From SZUA-35 sp965530755 (lineage in GTDB: Bacteria > Actinomycetota > Acidimicrobiia > Acidimicrobiales > SZUA-35): a stretch of 64,000 nt of DNA. Position 1 is the stretch's first letter; each line of letters starts with the position of its first letter. The notes under the pieces are model-generated. The model had not been told where the DNA came from. It was given only the letters and a program-made list of their open reading frames with translations, and made no database searches. The position numbers and the translations under genes are program-made. The DNA lies in the NCBI GenBank assembly GCA_965530755.1, contig CBESNA010000020.1, positions 1 to 64,000 of the forward strand. Reading direction: 5' to 3'. This document shows, piece by piece, positions 1-8,232 of the stretch.

Positions 1-70
1 TGCCGACGGTCGAAGTGCCGACGGTCGAAGTGCCGACGGTCGAAGTGCCGACGGTCGAAGTGCCGACGGT
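1..70 (+). repeat. 15-bp tandem repeat, 4.7 copies
   Basis: The unit TGCCGACGGTCGAAG is repeated exactly four times (1-60), followed by a partial unit (61-70), and may continue beyond the left edge. The unit is a multiple of three, so copy-number change would alter only the number of PTVEV pentapeptides. Perfect identity of copies suggests recent expansion or ongoing slippage. Confidence 0.95.
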
Positions 71-95
71 GCCGATGGGAGCCGAATCCGATTGA
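1..95 (+). CDS. C-terminal end of a PTVEV-repeat protein (partial)
   Basis: The frame beginning at base 3 is open from the window edge and reads PTVEV repeated four times, then PTVPMGAESD and a TGA at 93-95. Only the C-terminus is visible. A proline/threonine/valine/glutamate pentapeptide tail is typical of an extended linker or stalk on a secreted or surface protein, but the globular part lies outside the window, so no function can be assigned. The stop overlaps the first bases of an alternative TTG start of the following lipoprotein gene, suggesting co-transcription. The frame choice rests on the exact 15-bp periodicity and on the stop codon fitting the next gene. Confidence 0.6.
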   Translation, partial: PTVEVPTVEVPTVEVPTVEVPTVPMGAESD

Positions 96-103
96 CTGTG
101 GCG

Positions 104-367
104 ATGAAACGACGCGCCACCGCCGTGCTGCTGACCGCTGGGCTGTTGCTCTCCGCCTGTGGCGACGAGGCCAACGACCGGGAGGCCTTCGTGCGGGCCA
201 TGGAACGCCAGGGAGAAATGACTCCCGAGGCCGCCGAATGCATGGCTGTCGAAGTGTTCGACAATTCCGACCTCACCGAGTCCGAAATCAACAATGGTGC
301 CAACGATCTCGAGGGCGCCAGCGCCTTCCAGGCAGTCTTCGAGACAGCCCTGGACACCTGCGGCTGA
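104..367 (+). CDS. small secreted lipoprotein
   Basis: 87 residues from ATG 104; an in-frame TTG at 92 would add four residues and overlap the preceding stop. The N-terminus MKRRATAVLLTAGLLLSAC is a textbook lipoprotein signal: two arginines, a hydrophobic core and lipobox LSAC with the acylated cysteine at residue 19. The mature part is short and acidic with two further cysteines (in EAAECMAV and at the C-terminal DTCG), probably a disulfide-bonded small alpha-helical domain of a type common in actinobacterial lipoproteins. It should be anchored on the outer face of the membrane. No enzymatic motif is visible. It follows the PTVEV-repeat gene within a few bases, so the two may act together at the cell surface. 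Confidence 0.75.
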   Translation: MKRRATAVLLTAGLLLSACGDEANDREAFVRAMERQGEMTPEAAECMAVEVFDNSDLTESEINNGANDLEGASAFQAVFETALDTCG

Positions 368-389
368 TCCCCCCTATTGCGGTCGCGGG

Positions 390-1595
390 TTAGAGGCGTT
401 CGATGATCATGGCCATGCCTTGGCCGCCACCGACACACATGCTCTCCATGCCGATCGACTTGTCTTCCTCGATGAGGTTGTTGATCAGCGTTGTCATGAT
501 GCGAGCACCCGTCATGCCAAACGGATGGCCGAGGGCGATGCCGCCACCGTTGATGTTGAGCTTCTCGTAGTCGATCCCGAGCTGATCAGCCGACGGGAGC
601 ACCTGCGCGGCAAACGCCTCGTTGATCTCGACGAGATCGATGTCGGCGATGCTCATACCCGCCCGCGCCATCGCCTGCTTGCAGGCCTCGATCGGGCCCA
701 ATCCCATGATCTCAGGGTTGAGACCGGTGACACCAGAGGAGATGATGCGAGCGAGCGGCGTGATGCCGAGCTCCTTGGCCCTTGTGTCCGACATCACGAT
801 CACAGCGGCCGCACCGTCGTTGAGAGGGCACGCGTTGGCTGCGGTGATCCTGCCGTCTGGGCGGAACACCGGCTTGAGCTGGCTCACGCCCTCGAAGTTG
901 ACGCCAGGTCGGGGACCGTCGTCGGTCGCATAGACGCTGCCATCTGAGAGCGTGACCGGCGTGATGTCGTTCTCGAAGAACCCGCGCTCGATGGCAGCTT
1001 CGGCTCGGTTCTGCGAACGCACGCCCCATTTGTCCATGGCCTCACGGGTCACGTTCTCCTGCTGCGCCACGTTCTCGGCAGTCTGCCCCATTGCGATGTA
1101 GACGTCCGGCAGGCCCTCCGGCGGCGTCCAGGTGTCAGCCCCGCCCTCGGCCCGAGCGGCCGTACGCGCCTGTGCGTCGCCAAAGGTCGGGTTGGTGGCA
1201 CCGCCACTGTCCGAGGCACCGTTGCCGTAGCGACTCACGAATTCGACCCCAGCCGAGATGAAGGCATCGCCCTCGCCGGCCTTGATGGCGTGGGCCGCCA
1301 TGCGGATGGTCTGCAACGACGAGGAGCAATACCGATTGACGGTCACACCAGGCACGTTCTCGAGACCGGCCATGACCGCGACGACGCGGGCGATGTTGAA
1401 TCCCTGCTCACCGGCGGGCGAACCGCAGCCCATCATGAGATCGCCGATCTCGGACGAGTCGAGTTCAGGAACCTTGGCCAGCGCAGCCTTCACGATCTGC
1501 GCGGCAATGTCGTCCGGACGCTCATCCTTCAATGAACCCTTGAAGGCTCGACCGATGGCGCTGCGGGCGGTGGAAACGATGACTGCCTCGGGCAT
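390..1595 (-). CDS. thiolase (acetyl-CoA acetyltransferase)
   Basis: 401 residues, the usual thiolase size. It condenses two acetyl-CoA or cleaves 3-ketoacyl-CoA in fatty acid or branched-chain catabolism. The acyl-accepting cysteine lies in NRYCSSSL (C90), the catalytic histidine in GGGIALGHPFG (H357) and the second cysteine in MCVGGGQGMA (C387); NEAFA is also present. Start chosen at ATG 1595, where GAGGAG lies 5 nt upstream and the protein begins MPEAVIVSTAR as in the family; an upstream extension to 1853 is spurious. It stands alone, divergent from a membrane-protein gene. A perfect 18-bp palindrome at 1659-1676 overlaps a possible -35 (TTGACC), so repression, perhaps by the TetR protein at 2294, is likely. 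Substrate chain length cannot be read from sequence. Confidence 0.93.
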   Translation of the reverse strand: MPEAVIVSTARSAIGRAFKGSLKDERPDDIAAQIVKAALAKVPELDSSEIGDLMMGCGSPAGEQGFNIARVVAVMAGLENVPGVTVNRYCSSSLQTIRMAAHAIKAGEGDAFISAGVEFVSRYGNGASDSGGATNPTFGDAQARTAARAEGGADTWTPPEGLPDVYIAMGQTAENVAQQENVTREAMDKWGVRSQNRAEAAIERGFFENDITPVTLSDGSVYATDDGPRPGVNFEGVSQLKPVFRPDGRITAANACPLNDGAAAVIVMSDTRAKELGITPLARIISSGVTGLNPEIMGLGPIEACKQAMARAGMSIADIDLVEINEAFAAQVLPSADQLGIDYEKLNINGGGIALGHPFGMTGARIMTTLINNLIEEDKSIGMESMCVGGGQGMAMIIERL

Positions 1596-1658
1596 GGGGA
1601 CTCCTCGAAAAGACGGCCGGCAACTCCGACCGAAGGTGAACGAGGATGCTCTCACCGC

Positions 1659-1676
1659 CTTGACCATGCGGTCAAG
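1659..1676. promoter_or_regulatory. palindromic operator upstream of thiolase gene
   Basis: CTTGACC-ATGC-GGTCAAG is a perfect 7+7 inverted repeat with a 4-bp spacer, 64-81 bp upstream of the thiolase ATG. On the minus strand TTGACC could also serve as a -35 element with a -10-like hexamer 17 bp later. The dyad size fits a TetR-family operator, and a TetR gene begins about 620 bp away; the pairing is inference. Confidence 0.6.
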
Positions 1677-1752
1677 TTTCCTGGCGCCTCCCGGAGCGTG
1701 CCAGAATCTGGCAGGCCCCTCATCTCGCGACCACGTGGGCCGATGGACCCAG

Positions 1753-2271
1753 GTGAGTTCTCGCGCCGATGACCCTGCAGAAGAACAGGCCCTCCGCATG
1801 CTCGACGCTCGTCTTGCCATGATCGGGGCGAAGGAACGCGAGCGATTGGCCAAGAAACAGATGTGGTTGGCCCACCACTGGCCGGACGAGTACCAGGAGC
1901 GGTGTGTCCGGATCGGATCGCATCATGTCTGTCGGAGATGCGCCGCTCTGTATCCACTGGGCTTGGTTGTCGCCATCCTCTCGCTGAACGGACTCGCTCC
2001 TTGGCCGACCTCGATCGATCCCTGGCCGATCTGGCTCCTCTCGATTCCGGCGACGGTCACATACTGCGCCGAGGCGATCGGCCTGATCCGCTACAACCCT
2101 CGGGTTCAGGTGGCGACGACGCTCCTGGCCGCGGTGGCCTTCGGCCACGCGCTGTCGTACGAGCTCGACAAGCGCTGGAGCACCGAATTCTGGGGACCGA
2201 TCTGCATCTTCGGTGGAATCTGGTTCGTCTTCACGGCCCTCGGGTGGCAACGCAAGAAGCTCGCCGGCTGA
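1753..2271 (+). CDS. DUF2085-like small membrane protein
   Basis: About 172 residues from GTG 1753 (ATG 1798 and ATG 1819 are alternatives; none has a convincing ribosome site, so the start is uncertain). The central part contains HHWPDEYQERCVRIGSHHVC followed by RRCAALYPLG, a histidine/cysteine-rich segment entering the first of about four membrane helices. This resembles the DUF2085 family of predicted membrane proteins, whose conserved cysteines and histidine suggest a metal or redox role; none is demonstrated. Helices span roughly LGLVVAILSLNGLAPW, IWLLSIPATVTYCAEAIGL, VATTLLAAVAFGHAL and GPICIFGGIWFVFTALGW. The gene is 22 bp before the TetR gene but that gene has its own promoter. Confidence 0.6.
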   Translation: MSSRADDPAEEQALRMLDARLAMIGAKERERLAKKQMWLAHHWPDEYQERCVRIGSHHVCRRCAALYPLGLVVAILSLNGLAPWPTSIDPWPIWLLSIPATVTYCAEAIGLIRYNPRVQVATTLLAAVAFGHALSYELDKRWSTEFWGPICIFGGIWFVFTALGWQRKKLAG

Positions 2272-2281
2272 TCGACAGGCA

Positions 2282-2287
2282 TAGGCT
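2282..2287 (+). promoter_or_regulatory. -10 element of leaderless TetR transcript
   Basis: TAGGCT lies 6 nt before the GTG at 2294, with no Shine-Dalgarno in between. The arrangement recurs before many genes in this window. Confidence 0.55.
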
Positions 2288-2293
2288 CCCACG

Positions 2294-2923
2294 GTGCCCA
2301 CGTACCACCATGGCCACCTTCCCGATGCGCTTCGTTCGGCCACGGCCGAGCTGATCGCCGAGAAGGGAACATCCGGTTTCAGCCTGCGTGAGGTGGCAAG
2401 ACGAGCCGGCGTGTCCCACGCCGCGCCCGCCCACCACTTCGGTGATGCCGAAGGCATGCTCACCTCGCTCGCAGCCGAGGGTTTTTCGATGCTGGCCGAC
2501 GCCATGGCCGCTGCCGTCGACGGCATCGACGACGCCACCGAACGCCTCAAACGAGTCGGCGCCGCCTACCGCAGGACCGCCGAACGACACCCTGGCCATC
2601 TCGCGGTGATGACACAGACGGACCTCCTCCGCGTCGACGACAGCGCCCTGGTGGAGCAGCAGGGGCGAGCCGACGCGACGATGCGACGGGTGGTCACGAT
2701 GATTCGGGACCAACGAAACCCGAACCTCGACATCGACTCGGCGACGACGTTCTGTTGGGTGGCGATTCGCGGCTTGACGCCGTCATCCGACATCGAACGC
2801 AACAACGATCTCGTCGACGTGTACGCCTCCTTCATCGTCGACGGGCTCGCCGCCGGCCCGGACACTGCCCAACCGGACACTGCCCAACCGGTGTCCTACG
2901 TGGAGCCGCCGAGCGGCCCCTGA
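2294..2923 (+). CDS. TetR-family transcriptional regulator
   Basis: 209 residues from GTG 2294. The N-terminal helix-turn-helix covers about residues 1-55: YHHGHLPDALRSATAELIAEKG, then FSLREVARRAGVSHAAPAHHF, in which the recognition helix is VSHAAPAHHFG. The rest is the helical ligand-binding and dimer domain. The C-terminus ends with a duplicated PDTAQ, caused by a direct repeat in the DNA. Ligand is unknown. TetR proteins next to thiolase genes often sense acyl-CoA, so control of the palindrome at 1659 is plausible. The 3' end overlaps the convergent gene at 2896 by 28 bp. Confidence 0.88.
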   Translation: MPTYHHGHLPDALRSATAELIAEKGTSGFSLREVARRAGVSHAAPAHHFGDAEGMLTSLAAEGFSMLADAMAAAVDGIDDATERLKRVGAAYRRTAERHPGHLAVMTQTDLLRVDDSALVEQQGRADATMRRVVTMIRDQRNPNLDIDSATTFCWVAIRGLTPSSDIERNNDLVDVYASFIVDGLAAGPDTAQPDTAQPVSYVEPPSGP

Positions 2924-3315
2924 TCGTTGATCGGCACGACGTCGGCAGCGCTGAGTGGCTCGTCACCATCGGTGAGACCGATCTTGGCTGTCCACGACCG
3001 CGTGTCCTCCACGGACCCCGCGGCGACGTGTTTGATGGCCTCTGGCGGGCGCAGCCTCAGCTCGCCACCCTCGACACCCTCCAGACACAGCAGTCCGTTG
3101 ATCAGATGGACGCCGAGCACCTTCATGCTGCAGCACTCTTCGGGGTCGTCGAACCCGTCGATGCGCGCTCCGGCGAGCGTCACTCGGAAGTAGGAGCGCT
3201 TCTTGTCGGCGTCGCGGTGACACTGCAACACAACGGCGTCGTCGATCTCGACGGGCGGCAGTGGGATCCAAGCGTCGTGCAGGAGATCATCCAGGTACTT
3301 CTCGTTGGTGGTCAT
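2896..3315 (-). CDS. hypothetical protein
   Basis: 139 residues from ATG 3315, chosen because TGGAG lies just upstream; the open frame continues to 3423 but would then run into the neighbouring acetyltransferase gene. The protein starts MTTNEKYLDDLLHDAWIPLP and has a mixed alpha/beta composition with a CC pair in DDPEECCSMKVLG. No known motif, signal peptide or membrane segment is visible. It converges on the TetR gene with a 28-bp overlap of coding ends. Function unknown. Confidence 0.6.
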   Translation of the reverse strand: MTTNEKYLDDLLHDAWIPLPPVEIDDAVVLQCHRDADKKRSYFRVTLAGARIDGFDDPEECCSMKVLGVHLINGLLCLEGVEGGELRLRPPEAIKHVAAGSVEDTRSWTAKIGLTDGDEPLSAADVVPINDQGPLGGST

Positions 3316-3388
3316 CAGGCTCCACATCGACAGGAGGCCGCATGATCGCACATCGGTCCACCTGACCCAAGCACCGACAAACGCAAGC

Positions 3389-3874
3389 TCAGCCCATCGG
3401 CCGCCCCATCCGGATCTCTTCACGACACGGATCCGCCGGCGACGGCACGACTTCGCCGATCACCTCGAAGCCACAGGATCGATAGAGCGCCAGCGCTCCG
3501 TCATTGCCTCGCGTGACCCAGAGTTCGATCGAGGGCGGGTGACGCTCCTCGGCCCAACCCAACACGATCTCGACCAACTGGCGAGCGACTCCACGACGCC
3601 GCGCCGCCGGTGACGTCCACATCGACACCAGCTCCACCCTCTCATCCGGTGCCTCCTGATAGGCGCCGATGAGGCCGATGAATTCACCGTCGACGGCAGC
3701 GAACATCTGACTCGTCGGCGAACCCGCGGCTCGCATTCTCCAATGGTCATCGTCATAGGCCGCCTCCTCGTCGTAGGTCCGACCAAACGCTGTCGGGTCG
3801 GCGGCAAGCGCAGCAAGACGGATCGAGCGCAATACTCCTGCCTCGCTCGGATCAATCGGGCGAACGGTGACCAT
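3389..3874 (-). CDS. GNAT-family N-acetyltransferase
   Basis: 161 residues, full length for a single-domain GNAT enzyme transferring an acetyl group from acetyl-CoA to an amine. The fold is recognisable: N-terminal strand VTVRPIDPSEAGVLRSIRL, then the core strand ELVSMWTSPAARRRGVARQL, in which the acetyl-CoA pyrophosphate loop is RRRGVA, and the C-terminal IELWVTRGNDGALALYRSCG followed by FEVIGE. Substrate cannot be predicted. It stands 65 bp downstream of the PLP-dependent enzyme gene on the same strand and may be co-transcribed with it. Confidence 0.85.
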   Translation of the reverse strand: MVTVRPIDPSEAGVLRSIRLAALAADPTAFGRTYDEEAAYDDDHWRMRAAGSPTSQMFAAVDGEFIGLIGAYQEAPDERVELVSMWTSPAARRRGVARQLVEIVLGWAEERHPPSIELWVTRGNDGALALYRSCGFEVIGEVVPSPADPCREEIRMGRPMG

Positions 3875-3938
3875 GCGTCATCCTTGCCGAGGTGGGAGCC
3901 GGCCGTCGCCGATTTTGCTGTCGGATGAAGGAGCGCCG

Positions 3939-5195
3939 CTATTCGAGCGTGGCGTATTCGGTGGAGCGGTCGTCTGTGGAGGTGCCCCGCACCTCGGCGA
4001 CGGTGGCGGCCAGGACCTCGAGGTACTCGTCGATGACGCCCGTGTTGGTGTTGGAGACGGTGGAGTGCAGCGAGTCGGGCGGACCCTGCCGATCGTGGTA
4101 CCAACCCTTGGCCACCAGAGCATCAGCCAGAGCGAACACATCGATGGGCTCGGGATCGCCCGGTTCGGAACTCATGGCGACCAGGTGGAGTTCCCCATCG
4201 CCGAGCACTCGAATTCCCTCGATCTGGGCGATGCCGGCTCGCATGCGGTCGGCGTTTTCCAGCGTCTGACGCGTGAGCTCGACGTAACCATCGACCCCGA
4301 GATGCTGCATCACCGCCCAGGCCGCTGCCATCGGCAATCCCGATCGCGTGCCCTGGAGGTTGGGTGAGGCGTAGAAACCGCCGAGCCAGTCGTCGAACAC
4401 GAACGTCTGGTATTTTCTGAGCGCGCGGTTCCGATGCAGGATGACCGACACTCCCTTCGGCGCGTACCCCAATTTGTGGATGTCGGCGCTGATCGAGGTG
4501 ACTCCGTCCACCCGGAAGTCCCACGGCGACACGTCTCGGCCGAGTCGTTCTGCGAAGGGAAGCACGAAGCCGCCCATACATGCATCGACGTGGCAGTTCG
4601 CACCGACGCCGTCGGCCAGGGCGGCGATCGCCGGAATGTCGTCGATCACGCCCTGGGGGTACTGAGGCGCCGACCCAACGATGAGCACCGTGTTGTCGTT
4701 GACCAAGCCGGCCATGGCGTCGACGTCAGCCCGCCAGTCGTCGTCGACCGGGGCCTTGTGGAGGGTGATCCCGAACAGGTGCGCACCCTTGTGGAACGCC
4801 GCGTGCGCACTCTCGGCCACGATCATCTCGGGCGCCGAGATGCCGCGCTCGGCCTTGGCCCGTTCACGCGCCGCCTTGACGGCACACAGGATCGACTCGG
4901 TTCCGCCGCTGGTCAGAAAGCCGGCGACTTCCTCATCGCCGTTCAGCAGTCCCGCCGTCCACCCGACGACTTCGGCTTGGATTGCACCCAGCGAGGGGAA
5001 CGCCTTGGTGTTCAACGCGTTCTCGTGGAGATAGAGCTCGGCCGCCCTCTCGGCCACGGCACGCACCTCCGGGCCGCCGTCGTACACCATGCCGAAGGTC
5101 TTGCCGTCCTGCCAACGGAGGTCGTCTGCTCGTTTTGCCATCAGATCGGCGATGACGTCGTCGACGGGCCGGCCGGACTGCGAGAGAGTTGCCAT
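3939..5195 (-). CDS. PLP-dependent decarboxylase / sphingosine-1-phosphate-lyase-like enzyme
   Basis: 418 residues, fold type I, group II decarboxylase family. The phosphate-binding turn is FLTSGGTES (about 93-101), the aspartate that pairs with the pyridine nitrogen is in CHVDACMGG (D204), and the Schiff-base lysine is in SADIHKLGYAPKG (K241). The overall pattern, including HKLGYAPKGVS and short length, is closer to the S1P-lyase/glutamate-decarboxylase branch than to aromatic decarboxylases. CATACT lies 6 nt before the ATG, so the transcript may be leaderless. It is downstream of the aldehyde dehydrogenase and dioxygenase genes; a role in the same amine pathway is conceivable. Substrate unknown: it could cleave a carbon-carbon bond or decarboxylate an amino acid. 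Confidence 0.8.
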   Translation of the reverse strand: MATLSQSGRPVDDVIADLMAKRADDLRWQDGKTFGMVYDGGPEVRAVAERAAELYLHENALNTKAFPSLGAIQAEVVGWTAGLLNGDEEVAGFLTSGGTESILCAVKAARERAKAERGISAPEMIVAESAHAAFHKGAHLFGITLHKAPVDDDWRADVDAMAGLVNDNTVLIVGSAPQYPQGVIDDIPAIAALADGVGANCHVDACMGGFVLPFAERLGRDVSPWDFRVDGVTSISADIHKLGYAPKGVSVILHRNRALRKYQTFVFDDWLGGFYASPNLQGTRSGLPMAAAWAVMQHLGVDGYVELTRQTLENADRMRAGIAQIEGIRVLGDGELHLVAMSSEPGDPEPIDVFALADALVAKGWYHDRQGPPDSLHSTVSNTNTGVIDEYLEVLAATVAEVRGTSTDDRSTEYATLE

Positions 5196-5284
5196 CCGAG
5201 GAGTATGTCAGTGGCTGGATGGCTGCAGCCAGGCGCCGCTTCGATCCATCGGGGGATCGAGGAGACACACCAGTCGTGGGAGGA

Positions 5285-5935
5285 TCAATCGTCGAACAGG
5301 CTCGGCGCGTACATGTCGGTCCAGGCGGCGCCGTCCCAGTAGCGGATTCGTCCGTCGTCGTCCGGGTCGGGGTGGTAGCCGGGCTGCGTGACGCCGAGCG
5401 GTGGACGGCTGCCCGCTGATTTCTTCGTGGACGGTTTCACACCGTCAGACTCGATCGTCCACGTGTGGTCGCCTTCGCCGGCCGCGGCCTTGGCACCGGA
5501 TCGTGATTTTCGACCGAGAAGCGGACCAAAGAGGAACACAACCGGAGTTGCGACGCCGATGACGATGAAGATCCACGGGAACCAGACCGGACCGACGACA
5601 CGGGCGCTCGACGGATCACCCGGAAGCAATGACACGTCCTTGCTCGAGCCGATATTGGGCCGTGACGACGATGAGACCGACCCCTGGATGCGATGGGTGA
5701 TCCCGGTTGCCGGGTCGACATAATCGACGATCGGCGAATAGGTGCTGTCGCCATCGCTGTCGGTTCGCCGATCGACGTCGACAACGACACCGACCACGAT
5801 GACGCCGTCGTCGAGGGGCTGGGTGGCCGAACGGATCCAGAGACCGGCAACGAGAAAGACACCGCCGAACATGACGCCGAAGAGGATCGTCATCAGGCGT
5901 CCCATCACGGACAGCGGGCGGAACTTCGATGTCAT
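5285..5935 (-). CDS. DUF3592 membrane protein with C-terminal DUF2510 domain
   Basis: 216 residues. A first membrane helix (about 12-34, LMTILFGVMFGGVFLVAGLW) is followed by an extracytoplasmic beta domain containing GVVVDVDRRTDSDGD and YSPIVDYVDPATG, typical of DUF3592, and a second helix (VWFPWIFIVIGVATPVVFLF, about 115-135). The C-terminus ends in GYHPDPDDDGRIRYWDGAAW, the short tryptophan-containing DUF2510 motif, which in actinobacteria is commonly fused to membrane proteins and thought to mediate interactions. Function unknown. It sits between the dehydrogenase and the PLP enzyme on the same strand. Confidence 0.75.
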   Translation of the reverse strand: MTSKFRPLSVMGRLMTILFGVMFGGVFLVAGLWIRSATQPLDDGVIVVGVVVDVDRRTDSDGDSTYSPIVDYVDPATGITHRIQGSVSSSSRPNIGSSKDVSLLPGDPSSARVVGPVWFPWIFIVIGVATPVVFLFGPLLGRKSRSGAKAAAGEGDHTWTIESDGVKPSTKKSAGSRPPLGVTQPGYHPDPDDDGRIRYWDGAAWTDMYAPSLFDD

Positions 5936-5980
5936 GGTGATCTGTCGGCGCTCCGTCGCATCGATTGAGCGCCGACTCGA

Positions 5981-7465
5981 TCAGTAGTAGGCGGGGAAGG
6001 AGTCGAGATTGGCATAGATGGTCTTGAGTTGGGTGAAGTGCTCGAGCGTCGTGAGGCCGTTCTCTCGACCCACTCCAGATTGCTTGTAGCCACCGAACGG
6101 GATGGATGGCGGGAGGGCGTTGTAGTCGTTGATCCAGACCGAGCCGGCTTCGATCTTGTTGGCGACGCGGTGAGCACGTGCGAAATCTGAAGTGAAGACC
6201 GCGCCCGAGAGCCCGTAATGTGTGTCGTTGGCTCGTCTGAGGACTTCTTCCTCGTCATCGAAGACCAGCACTGCCATCAACGGACCGAAGACCTCCTCCT
6301 TCACGAAGGTCATGTCGTCCTCGCAGTCAGCAAAGATCGCAGGCGTGACGTAGTTGCCGCCAGCCAGTGAGGCATCGTCCGGGACGACCCCGCCACACAA
6401 ACGCCTGGCGCCGCTCGCATTGGCGATGTCCATGTAACCCATCACCTTCGCGTGATGCTCGGCGCTGATCAGCGGCCCGACCACGACCTCGGGGTCGAAA
6501 GGGTCGCCGACCTTCATGGCTTCGGCTCGGGGAGCAAGCTTCTCGACGAACGACTCGTACATGCCTCGCTGCACGAACACCCGGGTTCCGTTGCTGCAGA
6601 CCTCACCGGCCGAGTAGAAGTTGGCGACGAGAGCGGCGTTGACTGCGCTGTCCAGGTCTGCATCGTCGAACACGATGATGGGGCTCTTGCCTCCGAGTTC
6701 CAGCGTGACTTCCTTGAGTGTCGTCGCCGCGTCTGCCATGACCTTCTTGCCGGTTCCGACCTCGCCGGTGAGAGAGATCTTGTCGATCCCGGGATGGCGG
6801 CTCAGCATCTGGCCGACCCTGCCGTCGCCCTGCACGACGTTGAAGACGCCGGGTGGGAGACCGGCCTCGTGATAGATCTCGGCCAGGCGCGGCGCCGTGA
6901 GCGGCGAGAGCTCTGCCGGTTTGAAGATGAAGGCATTGCCGCACGCAAGCGCCGGTGCCGACTTCCACATCGCGATCTGTATCGGGTAGTTCCACGCGCC
7001 GATACCGGCGCAGACGCCGAGCGGTTCCCGTCTGATGATGGCGAAGGCACTCGGCGGAAAATCGAAGTGCTGCCCGTGAAGTGACGAAACCAGGCCCGCG
7101 TAGAACTCGATCACGTCGGCGCCGGTCACGATGTCCTCAGTGGTGGTCTCCGACAGTGGCTTGCCTGTGTCGAGGGTCTCGAGATGGGCGAGCTCGTCGT
7201 TGCGCTCTCGGAGGATGGCCACTGCCCGCAACATGATGCGGGTACGTTCCATCGCCGGGATCTGTGACCAAACCGCAAATCCGTCTCGTGCCGCAGCCAC
7301 CGCACGATCGACATCGTCCTGGCTCGCTTGTTGCACCTCGGCGATCACCTGGTTGGTGGCTGGGTTGATGGTCGTGAAGGTCTCCCCGGAGGTGGCGTCG
7401 ACGTAGCCCCCGTTGATCCACAGTTTCTGGGTCGGCAGCGTGGTCGCAGCGTTCACGAAAGTCAT
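5981..7465 (-). CDS. betB: betaine-aldehyde-type aldehyde dehydrogenase
   Basis: 494 residues, the length of class-9 aldehyde dehydrogenases. It oxidises an aldehyde to an acid with NAD(P)+. Catalytic cysteine C290 is in SAGEVCSNGTRVF, close to the BetB signature, and the general base E256 is in LELGGKSP. GAWNYPIQIAMWKSAPALAC is also characteristic of betaine aldehyde and 4-trimethylaminobutyraldehyde dehydrogenases. Genes for a gamma-butyrobetaine-hydroxylase-like dioxygenase and an SDR lie just upstream on the same strand, so the substrate may be trimethylaminobutyraldehyde rather than betaine aldehyde; sequence alone cannot decide. No betA or transporter is adjacent. TAGGAT 6 nt before the ATG indicates its own leaderless promoter. 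Confidence 0.87.
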   Translation of the reverse strand: MTFVNAATTLPTQKLWINGGYVDATSGETFTTINPATNQVIAEVQQASQDDVDRAVAAARDGFAVWSQIPAMERTRIMLRAVAILRERNDELAHLETLDTGKPLSETTTEDIVTGADVIEFYAGLVSSLHGQHFDFPPSAFAIIRREPLGVCAGIGAWNYPIQIAMWKSAPALACGNAFIFKPAELSPLTAPRLAEIYHEAGLPPGVFNVVQGDGRVGQMLSRHPGIDKISLTGEVGTGKKVMADAATTLKEVTLELGGKSPIIVFDDADLDSAVNAALVANFYSAGEVCSNGTRVFVQRGMYESFVEKLAPRAEAMKVGDPFDPEVVVGPLISAEHHAKVMGYMDIANASGARRLCGGVVPDDASLAGGNYVTPAIFADCEDDMTFVKEEVFGPLMAVLVFDDEEEVLRRANDTHYGLSGAVFTSDFARAHRVANKIEAGSVWINDYNALPPSIPFGGYKQSGVGRENGLTTLEHFTQLKTIYANLDSFPAYY

Positions 7466-7471
7466 GGCCGA

Positions 7472-7477
7472 ATCCTA
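7472..7477 (-). promoter_or_regulatory. -10 element of leaderless betB transcript
   Basis: Read on the minus strand, TAGGAT is followed by six bases and then the betB ATG at 7465. No ribosome-binding sequence lies between. Confidence 0.55.
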
Positions 7478-7506
7478 GAAGGTCATGCGCCGCGGTCGAG
7501 CGGCTC

Positions 7507-8232
7507 TCACCAAGGGATCGGTGTTCGGTCCGTGAAGAACCGTCCGGTGGGCTCCAGGGTGCCGAGCGAGGCCAGCCAGACCGCGGTGTCCGCGCCCTCC
7601 TCCGGACTGCGATCGCCCTGCGGTCCGCCCATCTCGGTCAACACCCAACCGGGACACATGGCGTTGACCGAGATTCCTTTCGGGCGAAGCTCCGCGGCGA
7701 ACTTGACGGTTGCCGCGTTGAGTGCGGTCTTGGACATCGAATATGCACCGTCTCCACCGGTCATCGATTCGAGCTGACCGTTCGTCGACGAGAGATTCAC
7801 GATCGACCCGCCTTCGGTCATCAGCGGCCAGAGCGCCTGGATCACCCGGATGGGCCCGTACAGGTTGACCTCCATCGTGTCGCGAACGACCTGGATCGGC
7901 TGGTCGATCATCGCATTCGGCGCCGAGCCGGCGACGTGTGGAGCCTCGAGGTAGACACCGGCGTTGTTCACGACGATGCCAAGCGGACCGAGCGGCACGA
8001 GATGGCGAGCCAGGCGTTGCACGTCATCGTCGCTGGTGACGTCGACGACGAAACCCTCGGCCGAGCCGGCTTCGGAGTCGTCGGCGGAACCGGACCTGAC
8101 CTCGGCGACCGCATCCTCGATCGCCGTCACCGATCGACCGGTCATGACGACGTGGTGGCCGGCAGCCACCAAGCCGGAGGCGATGGCCATGCCGATGCCC
8201 CGGTTTGCACCAGTGACGACGGCCAACGTCAC
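7507..8232 (-). CDS. short-chain dehydrogenase/reductase (SDR)
   Basis: 241 residues, classical SDR. The cofactor loop TGANRGIG is at residues 7-14, NNAG at 89-92, the catalytic serine in NLSSTNG (148-149), and Y164 and K168 in YSMSK. The acid after the second strand is replaced by TGRS, which favours NADPH. PGWVLTEMGGPQGDRSPEEG is the usual substrate-loop start. Its ATG overlaps the stop of the dioxygenase gene by 4 bp (ATGA), so the two are translationally coupled. It may oxidise or reduce a hydroxy/keto intermediate of the same pathway; the substrate is not evident. Confidence 0.87.
   Translation of the reverse strand: MTLAVVTGANRGIGMAIASGLVAAGHHVVMTGRSVTAIEDAVAEVRSGSADDSEAGSAEGFVVDVTSDDDVQRLARHLVPLGPLGIVVNNAGVYLEAPHVAGSAPNAMIDQPIQVVRDTMEVNLYGPIRVIQALWPLMTEGGSIVNLSSTNGQLESMTGGDGAYSMSKTALNAATVKFAAELRPKGISVNAMCPGWVLTEMGGPQGDRSPEEGADTAVWLASLGTLEPTGRFFTDRTPIPW

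Noticed and set aside
1..70. CRISPR-like repeat
   Set aside because: Units are directly adjacent without spacers and keep a reading frame, so this is a coding minisatellite.
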